NCBI GenBank assembly: GCA_002435145.1
Contig: DJLT01000013.1
Span: 17,791-81,790 of the forward strand
Length of the DNA stretch: 64,000 nucleotides
Direction: 5' to 3'
Origin: Neptuniibacter sp. UBA6509
GTDB lineage: Bacteria > Pseudomonadota > Gammaproteobacteria > Pseudomonadales > Balneatricaceae
The first letter of the stretch is position 1, and every line of letters starts with the position of its first letter. The notes below the pieces were generated by a model that was given only the letters and a program-made list of their open reading frames with translations, ran no database searches and was not told where the DNA came from. Below are positions 29,471 to 36,416 of this stretch, in pieces. The position numbers and the translations under genes were made by a program.

Positions 29471-30325
29471 ATGGGCACTAGCTTACAAGTTGTTGAAACA
29501 CTTTCTCCTGGGCGCAATCTTGATGCGTATATGCAGTCTGTTACTGCTATACCGGTATTGAGCGTCGAAGAGGAGCGTTCCTTGGGTGAGCGTTTGCATT
29601 TTGATGGTGATGTTGAAGCAGCACGTCGCATGGTTATGTCTCATCTACGTTTTGTCGTACATGTTGCCAAAACCTATTCTGGATACGGTTTGCCATTAGG
29701 CGATCTAATACAGGAAGGTAACGTAGGTCTGATGAAAGCGGTTAAACGCTTTGATCCAACTATGGGTGTTCGCTTAGTCTCCTTTGCCGTGCATTGGGTT
29801 AAGGCTGAGATGCATGAGTTTATTCTAAAAAACTGGCGTATCGTAAAAGTTGCGACCACTAAGGCTCAGCGCAAATTGTTCTTTAATCTTCGCTCTAAGA
29901 AAAAGGGCCTAGGTTGGATGAACAATGATGAAGTTAATTTGATTGCTGAAGACTTAGGTGTAGACGCTAAAACAGTACGTCAAATGGAAGGCCGTATGGC
30001 ATCCATTGATACCGCGTTTGATGCACCTGAAGGTGTGGATGATGAACAAGGGGCTTGGGCACCGGCACATTTCTTAGAAGATAAAAGTGCAGACCCATCT
30101 CTACTGGTTGAAGACTCTAATTGGGAACAAGACTCACAGCGCCGTCTGATGAGCGCAATGTCAGAGCTGGACGAGCGAAGCAAAGATATCTTGGCGCGCC
30201 GCTGGTTAACAGATGATAAAGCGACTCTGCATGAATTGGCTGCTGAATACGGTGTGTCTGCTGAGCGTATCCGCCAGTTAGAGAAAAATGCGATGAAGAA
30301 GATACGTGTTTCGATGGAAGCTTGA
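29471..30325 (+). CDS. rpoH: heat-shock sigma factor RpoH (sigma-32)
   Basis: The start is the ATG at 29471, preceded by GAGAGG at a 6-base spacing, giving 284 residues, normal for RpoH. The open frame extends 17 codons upstream to a TTG without homologous content. Region 2 includes [21 protein letters not shown], and the RpoH box [12 protein letters not shown] is at about 133-144. Region 4 includes [22 protein letters not shown]. The conserved position after ftsX and a strong terminator at the end support the call. The 156-base leader is AT-rich; translational thermocontrol is known for the family, but I have not modelled it. Confidence 0.97.
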   Translation: MGTSLQVVETLSPGRNLDAYMQSVTAIPVLSVEEERSLGERLHFDGDVEAARRMVMSHLRFVVHVAKTYSGYGLPLGDLIQEGNVGLMKAVKRFDPTMGVRLVSFAVHWVKAEMHEFILKNWRIVKVATTKAQRKLFFNLRSKKKGLGWMNNDEVNLIAEDLGVDAKTVRQMEGRMASIDTAFDAPEGVDDEQGAWAPAHFLEDKSADPSLLVEDSNWEQDSQRRLMSAMSELDERSKDILARRWLTDDKATLHELAAEYGVSAERIRQLEKNAMKKIRVSMEA

Positions 30326-30346
30326 TCTTCTTAGCGCTTTAAAGAA

Positions 30347-30368
30347 GCCGCTCTTGAGCGGCTTTTTT
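30347..30368 (+). terminator. rho-independent terminator of rpoH
   Basis: The 6-bp stem GCCGCT/AGCGGC has a CTTG loop and is followed by six T. It lies 22 bases after the rpoH stop. Confidence 0.9.
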
Positions 30369-30452
30369 GTTTCTGTAATAAGCATGATGAGATTGCAGTA
30401 TCAGCGACGTAAATTCGGTATAATCTCTCATTCTTTTTAATCGGTATTCCTA

Positions 30453-30833
30453 ATGAATAAGGAACCTATCATACTGGTTTCAGCCCTGAGCGGTTTTTTA
30501 GCGGTTGCTTTGGGTGCATTTGGTGCGCATGGGTTAAAAGATATACTAGAACCCAACTTATACACGGTTTACCAGACCGGTGTGGAGTACCAGTTTTACC
30601 ATACGTTAGCGTTGTTATTTATAGCGGTAGCGCCAACTCGCTTTTGTGAAAAGCGCCTAGGTTGGGCGGCTATTGCTTTTATCGTAGGTATGCTGCTGTT
30701 TTCTGGCAGTTTGTATCTATTAGCGTTAACCGGTATTCGAGCCTTAGGGGTGATTACTCCCATAGGCGGCGTCGCATTTTTATGCGGTTGGTTACTGATT
30801 GCCTACACGGCATATTACTCGAACAGGAGATAA
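30453..30833 (+). CDS. DUF423 family membrane protein (YgdD-like)
   Basis: This 126-residue protein has four predicted membrane helices and the family pattern SGFLAVALGAFGAHGL near the start, YQFYHTLALL in the middle and TPIGGVAFLCGW near the end. The function is unknown. thiS starts 5 bases downstream, so it may share a transcript with the thiamin genes. Confidence 0.9.
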   Translation: MNKEPIILVSALSGFLAVALGAFGAHGLKDILEPNLYTVYQTGVEYQFYHTLALLFIAVAPTRFCEKRLGWAAIAFIVGMLLFSGSLYLLALTGIRALGVITPIGGVAFLCGWLLIAYTAYYSNRR

Positions 30834-30837
30834 ATCA

Positions 30838-31038
30838 ATGCAGATTCAGGTAAATGGTGAGATGCTAAAGGTGCAGGAAAATATTAGCCTGACTGATTTG
30901 GTTTCACAGCTTGAACTGGGCGAAAAGCGTATCGCAATCGAGTTGAATTTAGAAATCATTCCTCGTAGTCAGCATGCAGAAACAGTTTTAAAAGATTCAG
31001 ACCGAGTGGAAATTGTTCATGCCATCGGTGGCGGTTAG
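30838..31038 (+). CDS. thiS: thiamin biosynthesis sulfur carrier ThiS
   Basis: ThiS is the ubiquitin-like carrier whose C-terminal thiocarboxylate supplies sulfur for the thiazole ring of thiamin. The ATG at 30838 follows an AGGAGA site, giving 66 residues; the longer open frame from 30799 is inside the preceding gene and is rejected. The protein ends with the essential Gly-Gly (HAIGGG). thiG follows 58 bases later. No TPP riboswitch was recognised in front. Confidence 0.95.
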   Translation: MQIQVNGEMLKVQENISLTDLVSQLELGEKRIAIELNLEIIPRSQHAETVLKDSDRVEIVHAIGGG

Positions 31039-31096
31039 CACAGCGAACTTACACACTGTAATTGACTCATAATCATAATAATTTTGGATACAGATC

Positions 31097-31888
31097 ATGT
31101 CTCAGCAAAATGACCCATTAATCATTGCAGGTCAAAGTTATAACTCCCGTTTACTCATCGGTACGGGTAAATATAGAGACCTTGAAGAAACACGTTTAGC
31201 GATCGAAACAAGCGGTGCGGAAATAGTCACTGTCGCTGTTCGCCGCACAAACATTGGCCAAAACCCAGATGAGCCAAATTTACTGGATGTGATCTCTCCA
31301 GATAAATACACAATTTTGCCAAACACTGCTGGCTGCTTTAATGCAGAAGATGCAGTACGTACCTGCATGCTGGCGCGTGAACTGATGGACGGTCATGATC
31401 TCGTTAAACTAGAAGTACTAGGCGATCAGAAAACCCTTTACCCGAACGTTGTTGATACGATTAAAGCGGCGGATCGTTTGGTGCAAGATGGCTTTAAAGT
31501 CATGGTATACACTAGCGATGACCCAATCGTTGCTAAAGAGTTAGAAAGCTTAGGTTGTGTTTCTATCATGCCACTAGGTTCAATGATTGGTTCAGGTCTA
31601 GGTATTTTGAACCCGCATAACATCAACGTAATCATGGAAGACTGTAAAGTTCCTGTATTAGTTGATGCTGGTGTAGGTACAGCTTCAGAAGCGGCTGTCG
31701 CGATGGAGATGGGCTGTGAAGCGGTATTGATGAACTCCGCTATTGCCGGTGCTCGTAACCCAATTCTAATGGCTTCTGCGATGCGTAAAGCGGTTGAAGC
31801 GGGTCGCGAAGCGTACCTTGCAGGCCGTATGCCACGTAAAAAATACGCAAGCGCTTCCTCTCCGATGGAAGGGACTATTGTTAGTTAA
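31097..31888 (+). CDS. thiG: thiazole synthase ThiG
   Basis: This 263-residue TIM-barrel enzyme forms the thiazole phosphate from deoxyxylulose phosphate, dehydroglycine and ThiS thiocarboxylate. Family motifs include [50 protein letters not shown] (with the Schiff-base lysine) and [20 protein letters not shown]. It sits between thiS and trmB, and a clear terminator follows. Confidence 0.97.
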   Translation: MSQQNDPLIIAGQSYNSRLLIGTGKYRDLEETRLAIETSGAEIVTVAVRRTNIGQNPDEPNLLDVISPDKYTILPNTAGCFNAEDAVRTCMLARELMDGHDLVKLEVLGDQKTLYPNVVDTIKAADRLVQDGFKVMVYTSDDPIVAKELESLGCVSIMPLGSMIGSGLGILNPHNINVIMEDCKVPVLVDAGVGTASEAAVAMEMGCEAVLMNSAIAGARNPILMASAMRKAVEAGREAYLAGRMPRKKYASASSPMEGTIVS

Positions 31889-31973
31889 AGAAGAGTTGGT
31901 TAAACAAGTGTAGGCTAAGTATTTACCGCTAAAAAGCGGTTAAGCGTTACTTTTTTATTTGAAATATTTTATA

Positions 31974-32003
31974 GCCTGATCCTCAGATCAGGCTTTGCTT
32001 TTT
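31974..32003 (+). terminator. rho-independent terminator after thiG
   Basis: The 8-bp perfect stem GCCTGATC/GATCAGGC (31974-31993) has a CTCA loop and is followed by TTTGCTTTTT. It ends just before the trmB ribosome-binding site, so trmB must have its own promoter or rely on readthrough. Confidence 0.88.
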
Positions 32004-32014
32004 AGGTTAGATTG

Positions 32015-32746
32015 ATGTCAGAAGAAAACAACATCAAACAGCAGGACATAGAAAACACTGCTGAAGAGAAACACATGCGTACGGTCAAAAGCTTTGTTCT
32101 ACGCGCTGGCCGCATGACCGAAGGTCAGCAAAAAGCGATGGACGATGTTTGGCCAGAGATGGGCCTAGAGGTGACTCAAGGCCTACTTGATCTAAATGCA
32201 GTGTTTGGACGTGAAGCGCCTGTTGTTTTAGAGATCGGTTTTGGTATGGGCGATTCATTGGTTGAGATGGCCAAAGACCAGCCTGAAAAAAACTACATCG
32301 GTGTTGAAGTACACCGTCCGGGTGTAGGCCGCTTACTCAGCAATGCTGAAAAGCAGGGCCTTAAAAACATCCGTGTCTTCTGTGAAGATGCGATCGAAGT
32401 ACTCGCACAATCTATCCCAGATGGCAGCCTTGATTGCATTCAACTGTTCTTCGCTGACCCGTGGCACAAAAAGCGTCACCATAAACGCCGTATCGTACAG
32501 CCAGAATTTGCACAAACACTGCGTAAAAAGCTAAAAGACGGTGGCGTATTCCACATGGCCACAGACTGGGAAAACTACGCAGAACATATGATGGAAGTGA
32601 TGAGTGCTGCAGAAGGCTATAACAACGTAGCTGGAGAGGGGCAATACTCACCTCAGCCAGAATGGCGTCCAGTGACTAAATTCCAGAAACGTGGTGAACG
32701 TTTAGGTCATGGGGTTTGGGATCTCATGTTTGAGAAAACTAACTAA
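32015..32746 (+). CDS. trmB: tRNA (guanine-46-N7)-methyltransferase
   Basis: TrmB methylates N7 of G46 in tRNA variable loops. The ATG at 32015 (immediately after an in-frame TTG) gives 243 residues. The SAM motif reads [16 protein letters not shown] and the RNA-binding/catalytic stretch reads [23 protein letters not shown], both strongly diagnostic. It is the last gene of the thiS-thiG-trmB string and has its own terminator downstream. Confidence 0.96.
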   Translation: MSEENNIKQQDIENTAEEKHMRTVKSFVLRAGRMTEGQQKAMDDVWPEMGLEVTQGLLDLNAVFGREAPVVLEIGFGMGDSLVEMAKDQPEKNYIGVEVHRPGVGRLLSNAEKQGLKNIRVFCEDAIEVLAQSIPDGSLDCIQLFFADPWHKKRHHKRRIVQPEFAQTLRKKLKDGGVFHMATDWENYAEHMMEVMSAAEGYNNVAGEGQYSPQPEWRPVTKFQKRGERLGHGVWDLMFEKTN

Positions 32747-32776
32747 GTTATTCTCGTTTTAGATTGATATTTGGAA

Positions 32777-32806
32777 AGGCTGATACGGTGTATCGGCCTT
32801 TTTTTT
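32777..32806 (+). terminator. rho-independent terminator of trmB
   Basis: An imperfect stem AGGCTGATAC/GTATCGGCCT with a GGT loop is followed by eight T. Confidence 0.85.
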
Positions 32807-32840
32807 GCTCAGTTCCTGAGCGCCGTTTTAAATTCTTTTA

Positions 32841-33076
32841 TAGACCTTCGGCCCTTAAGGGAAAACAACAGCTCTTTCCCTTAAAAGTACATTCTCGTAA
32901 AACAGCCGCCTGTTCCTTGTTTCGCTCCGCTCAATCCCCTGCGGTTCTCTAACTCAATGGGACGGATATAAACTCGCCTTTTATCTCTAAAGAAGGCTCA
33001 GACAAATATCCATCTATTCCAATGAGTTATGCGATACTCGGCTGCGTCAAAGGGGGGAGGGTTTGCGCCAGTTTGA
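32841..33076 (+). repeat. structured intergenic repeat, copy A
   Basis: This is the first of three copies of a roughly 200-bp repeat (B at 33957-34162, C inverted at 35717-35937). Copy A contains hairpin 1, a perfect 10-bp stem TTAAGGGAAA (32855-32864) with TTTCCCTTAA (32875-32884). It then has TTTCGCTCCGCTCAATCCCC, and a long imperfect palindrome with arms AACTCAATGG (32951-32960) and CCAATGAGTT (33019-33028). It ends with ATGCGATACTCGGCTGCGTC. It differs from the others by a short insert at about 32977-32994. It fills most of the gene-free stretch 32807-33139. Confidence 0.85.
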
Positions 33077-33139
33077 ATATCCTCACTTTGTTTGAGGTAG
33101 GAAATGACCCTCAGACTTGATAGATACTATCAAACGGCC

Positions 33140-33535
33140 TTATAAAATCTCATCGGCTAGTTCTGGGTGGTGATCCAGAACAAAGAGTAGCTTAGAGACC
33201 GCTTTAGGGACTTGAACCTCACCTTGCTCATAACGTGAGAAAGCATTTTTTCCCCCTCCGAACTCATCACCTGCTCTGGCTTGATTAAGCTTTAGCTTTC
33301 GTCGGATACGTTTAATCTCAAGCGGGGTAAGCAATCCATCAATTTTAGATTTCTCAGTTTGAAGCTGTAGTCGGGTTGCCTTCAAACCTTCGGGTTCTAA
33401 TACGGCTTCACCGCAGCTATCGCAGTAAATGCCCGGTTGCAAAAGGCTGAAAGAGCGTCCTTTGTAATCGTAATCTACCAACCGCTCTTCTCGAACGGCC
33501 TGAGCGCCACAAAGTTCGCATATATGCTGACTCAT
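33140..33535 (-). CDS. mqsA: MqsA-type antitoxin (zinc/HTH)
   Basis: This 131-residue antitoxin has an N-terminal zinc-binding domain with two CxxC pairs (CELCGAQ and CDSCGEAVLEPEG) and a C-terminal XRE-type helix-turn-helix (IRRKLKLNQARAGDEFGGGKNAFSRYEQGEVQVP). This two-domain plan is that of MqsA, which binds MqsR with its N-domain and represses the operon with its C-domain. It lies 11 bases downstream of the frameshifted toxin, in the usual toxin-first order. The reading frame is intact. Confidence 0.9.
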   Translation of the reverse strand: MSQHICELCGAQAVREERLVDYDYKGRSFSLLQPGIYCDSCGEAVLEPEGLKATRLQLQTEKSKIDGLLTPLEIKRIRRKLKLNQARAGDEFGGGKNAFSRYEQGEVQVPKAVSKLLFVLDHHPELADEIL

Positions 33536-33546
33536 TGCTGTTCTCC

Positions 33547-33851
33547 TTATCGTTCTTTAAAAGAAACAACAACTTGACCATTAGCTCCAAGTTGAAATTT
33601 CACATAAAGCTGAATGCCTTTATAGTACGGTCTATAAACATCCTGCCATTGAATAAACCCCGCTTTTGGGGCTCCATCGACTTGTAGAAATCGATAGGGG
33701 TTAACGCTTGTATGACTTGAATAGCATCATCTTCGTCGAAGCCTAAACTAAACATCGTTTGGCGAGCACTCAGAGTCATTCTAAGTTTTGTTACAGAATT
33801 CAGCGCGTGCTTTATTTCATCCAAATCATAAGTGGGCTTTTTCTGTTCCAT
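33547..33851 (-). pseudogene. mqsR: MqsR toxin (mRNA interferase), frameshifted
   Basis: The frame from ATG 33851 matches MqsR up to DFYKSM, then reads out of register and stops at 33600 after 83 residues. In the next frame the family C-terminus continues: WQDVYRPYYKGIQLYVKF, then VVVSFKER and a stop at 33547-33549. Adding one base within the run of short homopolymers at 33658-33671 (CCCC, AAAA, GGGG on the coding strand) restores a 101-residue MqsR, close to the usual 98. As written the toxin lacks the end of its RNase domain and should be inactive. A sequencing indel is the main alternative. Confidence 0.85.
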
Positions 33852-33880
33852 CAGTAAATAAGCTCCTTTTAGATTATTAT

Positions 33881-33896
33881 TACCCTTAAAGGGGTA
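33881..33896. promoter_or_regulatory. candidate MqsA operator
   Basis: The inverted repeat TACCC-TTAAAG-GGGTA lies about 30 bases upstream of the mqsR start, where MqsA would autorepress. It resembles in style the known AACCT/AGGTT operator of the E. coli locus but is not identical. Confidence 0.45.
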
Positions 33897-33956
33897 TTTG
33901 TAAAATGGAATTTAATGTTGGAGCTCAGCCTCAGTGCGAGTTTTTGATTTTTATTC

Positions 33957-34162
33957 TTTAGGCTTTCAGCCTTTAAGGGGGAACAACAGCTCTCCCCCTT
34001 AAAAATCCCGTAGCTGCCTATTCCTTGTTTCGCTCCGCTCAATCCCCTGCGTTTCTCTAACTCAATGGGACGGATATAAACTCGCTCCGCTCAGACAAAT
34101 ATCCATCTACTTCCATTGAGTTATGCGATACTCGGCTGCGTCAAAGGTGGAGGGTTTGTGCC
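33957..34162 (+). repeat. structured intergenic repeat, copy B
   Basis: This is the second copy, same orientation as A. Hairpin 1 is an 11-bp perfect stem, TTTAAGGGGGA (33972-33982) with TCCCCCTTAAA (33993-34003). Compared with copies A and C both arms changed together (GGGAAA to GGGGGA and TTTCCC to TCCCCC). The palindrome arms are AACTCAATGG (34059-34068) and CCATTGAGTT (34113-34122), with GGATAT/ATATCC inside. The right end runs into the truncated ATPase frame. Confidence 0.85.
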
Positions 34163-35181
34163 ACTTTCTACATCTAAAGAAGCTGTCAGGTTTCTTGTTT
34201 TGTTATTCGGACTGCGTTAAAACAATAAGTGAATTAGACAGGTGGATGTCTAGCATGGGCGGGTATGCGGAGCCTTTGACTGGAAAACAAATAGGGGCTA
34301 AATATCGGGATTTAATTAAGAATATTGAAAGATTAAAGCCCAAGTGCTCTGAACTTGAAACTGAGAAAGAAAAACTGAATGAGGAAGTAGCGAAAAGGGA
34401 GACTCTACTTGCTGATTTATCGGAAAAAAAGACGAATAGAGCTAATGCGTTTGAAAAAGGCATTAAAAAACTGAATAGGAAGTTGAAAGGTAATTTAAAA
34501 GTAAATTATTCAGCTGAAAAAAATAGACTTGGATTGATAAAACTTATCGTTAGTTATCGCTTATCTGATGTTGCTGAGGGGAGACTTTCATGGATGAACG
34601 ATGTAGAAGAGTTTTCGGCACCTTTATTCGCAGAGACTATTAAGAAAGGGCAAGAGGCGTTATTAGGCAGAAATTGGGGAATGACTCCCACAACCGCTGA
34701 TAGATTGTCTAAACTCAGCCATACACAAATAATGGAAATCGAAGAATTTAAAATCGATGATTTGGTTAGTATTGAGCTAAATGTTTCTAGTAGTGAAGAG
34801 CCGTTGTATAAAAAGCTAGATTCTTTATCTACAGGGCAGCAATGCACAGCTTTGCTGCATATGCTCTTACTTGATAACCAAGATCCACTACTACTAGATC
34901 AGCCTGAAGACAACCTAGATAATGCATTTATTGCAGAGCGTATTGTCACTCAAGTCAGAGACGCGAAGCTAACTAGACAATTTGTTTTCGCTACACATAA
35001 CGCAAATATACCTGTATTTGGTGATGCGGAATGGATTGGTGTTCTGGAATCTACAAATGAAAACGCAACATTACCTATTCAAAACCAAGGTTCAATCGAT
35101 CAGCAAAATATTCAAAGTCTTGCTGCCAAAATTCTTGAAGGTGGTAAGGACGCTTTTAACCGAAGAAAAATATGGTTTTGA
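34123..35181 (+). pseudogene. C-terminal fragment of an ABC/SMC-like ATPase (TrlF-like), N-terminus lost
   Basis: The open frame starts at an ATG inside repeat copy B, and its first 14 or so codons are translated repeat, so the N-terminus is not native. The rest shows a coiled coil (about residues 65-115, rich in Lys/Glu/Leu) and the second half of an ABC-type ATPase: signature LSTGQQ near residue 242, Walker B PLLLDQPEDNLDN and H-loop FVFATHNANIP. No Walker A P-loop is present, so it cannot hydrolyse ATP alone. The tail (IQSLAAKILEGGKDAFNRRK) resembles TrlF-type PHP-ATPases of defence islands (tentative). I infer a 5'-truncated remnant created by a rearrangement at the repeat. Confidence 0.7.
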
Positions 35182-35279
35182 GTAATGGTTACGTAGCAAT
35201 TTACTCAAGAGAAGGAAAAGTTCGGCCTAGTATTTTACACACATTAGTAACGGTGTTATGTATCAATTAGGGACTGAGT

Positions 35280-35594
35280 ATGGATAGCAATATTTGGGAA
35301 GGCATTGTTGTTGGTGCATCAGGAGGGGCGATAGCTGGCTTAACTGTTTATATCGTTCAATATCTCCATGAGAAAATTCGTGACGCTAGGGAAATGAAGC
35401 GGGTGAATAAATGGCTTGAAGTAAACTCAATGGGTGGAAAATGGCGAAGCACAAGGGCCATTGCTAGCTGGACCAATCTCACTGAAGATAGGGTTCAATA
35501 TCTATGTAGTAAAAGCGAAGCAGTTCAACTTTCAACTGGTGAAAATGAAGGCTTGTGGGGGCACCGTGATTCCATAAATCGTACGGACTGCTAG
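35280..35594 (+). CDS. small membrane protein of unknown function
   Basis: This 104-residue ORF has one N-terminal membrane segment (IVVGASGGAIAGLTVYIVQYL) followed by a basic linker and a small domain with SWTNLTEDRVQYLCSKSEAV, which looks like a winged-helix fragment. It lies between the ATPase remnant and the inverted repeat copy. The family is not recognised; base composition is AT-richer than the surrounding core genes, consistent with the accessory zone. Confidence 0.55.
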   Translation: MDSNIWEGIVVGASGGAIAGLTVYIVQYLHEKIRDAREMKRVNKWLEVNSMGGKWRSTRAIASWTNLTEDRVQYLCSKSEAVQLSTGENEGLWGHRDSINRTDC

Positions 35595-35716
35595 CAATAT
35601 AACATGCCAATTTACGACGCGCGTTCGACACCTGGGGGCAGTGAAACTACGTCGGTTATTGAAACGTTCTGATCTTGATAAGTATCTTGCGGGTAAGTCT
35701 TACAGTGTGCAAAACC

Positions 35717-35937
35717 TCAAATTGGCACGGCTTCATCACCTTTGACGCAGCCGAGTATCGCATAACTCAATGGAAGTAGATGGATATTTGTCTGAGCGGA
35801 GCGAGTTTATATCCGTCCCATTGAGTTAGAGAAACACAGGGGATTGAGCGGAGCGAAACAAGGAATAGGCGGCTCAGGGATTCTTAAGGGAAAGAGCTGT
35901 TGTTTTCCCTTAAGGGCCGAAGGTCTAAAAAGAAAAG
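35717..35937 (-). repeat. structured intergenic repeat, copy C (inverted)
   Basis: This is the third copy, opposite in orientation to A and B. Hairpin 1 is TTAAGGGAAA (35884-35893) with TTTCCCTTAA (35904-35913). The palindrome arms AACTCAATGG (35764-35773) and CCATTGAGTT (35818-35827) flank GGATAT/ATATCC. It shares GCCARTTTGA with copy A beyond the part common to all three. It occupies the middle of the 462-base gene-free stretch 35595-36056; the flanks (35595-35716, 35938-36056) hold nothing I can name. Confidence 0.85.
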
Positions 35938-36056
35938 TAAATCCCTGCTCAGAGGCTAAACGCCAATAACGCAAAACCTTGTAGAACCCCTCCTCATATG
36001 CGATTTTGTTTCCCCACTCTGCATCAAGCAAATAAAAACTAATCAGGAACTGATGA

Positions 36057-36227
36057 ATGTCTAAAAAAAACGTTACTTTTGAATACGAGAAAGAAACCAA
36101 AAACAGTGTTCGCTACAAGGAGGTTCCTGAAGAGGGAACGGCACCTATTGTGGGTTCTCTGTATGTGCAGAAATGGTTTGCGGGTGATAGCAAAACGATT
36201 GAAGTAACGATCGATAAAAAAGATTAG
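36057..36227 (+). CDS. 56-residue conserved small protein
   Basis: An ATG at 36057 opens 57 codons to TAG 36225-36227. The product is polar, predicted beta-rich, and includes YEKETKNSVRYKEVPEEG and SLYVQKWFAG, a pattern I recognise from small conserved hypothetical proteins in many bacteria. CAGGA lies about 8 bases upstream. The function is unknown. It marks the return to core DNA right of the repeat zone and faces putA. Confidence 0.7.
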   Translation: MSKKNVTFEYEKETKNSVRYKEVPEEGTAPIVGSLYVQKWFAGDSKTIEVTIDKKD

Positions 36228-36237
36228 TTTAGCGGAT

Positions 36238-36272
36238 AAAAAAATCCCCAGTTGTGTGGCGCACAACTGGGG
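36238..36272 (-). terminator. rho-independent terminator of putA
   Basis: The 11-bp perfect stem CCCCAGTTGTG/CACAACTGGGG (36246-36272) has a 5-base loop. On the minus strand it is followed by U7 (A-run 36238-36244). It lies 145 bases beyond the putA stop and just beyond the 56-residue gene on the other strand. Confidence 0.85.
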
Positions 36273-36416
36273 CGAAGGACTTTATGATCTACTCATGAGC
36301 ATATCTACACATGACGAATAGGCTCGTGACCAATAGGTTACTGAGAGACCACAAAGCAAGTGGACGGTTATAAATAAACGTTAAGCTTTGAATTGGGTTG
36401 TTAGCAGGTGTTCGCT

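Noticed and set aside
32941-34150. Integron attC sites as an explanation of the long palindromes
   Set aside because: The palindrome is attC-like in size, but the right end reads GTTATGC, not GTTRRRY; one copy is inverted and no integrase is seen.
35641-35745. Short GTG-initiated frame (about 34 codons) running into repeat copy C
   Set aside because: Ends inside the repeat, has no ribosome-binding site and no recognised similarity; at most a gene remnant.
36039-36266. 75-codon minus-strand ORF opposite the 56-residue gene
   Set aside because: The plus-strand frame has the recognisable protein; the minus frame runs through the terminator hairpin.
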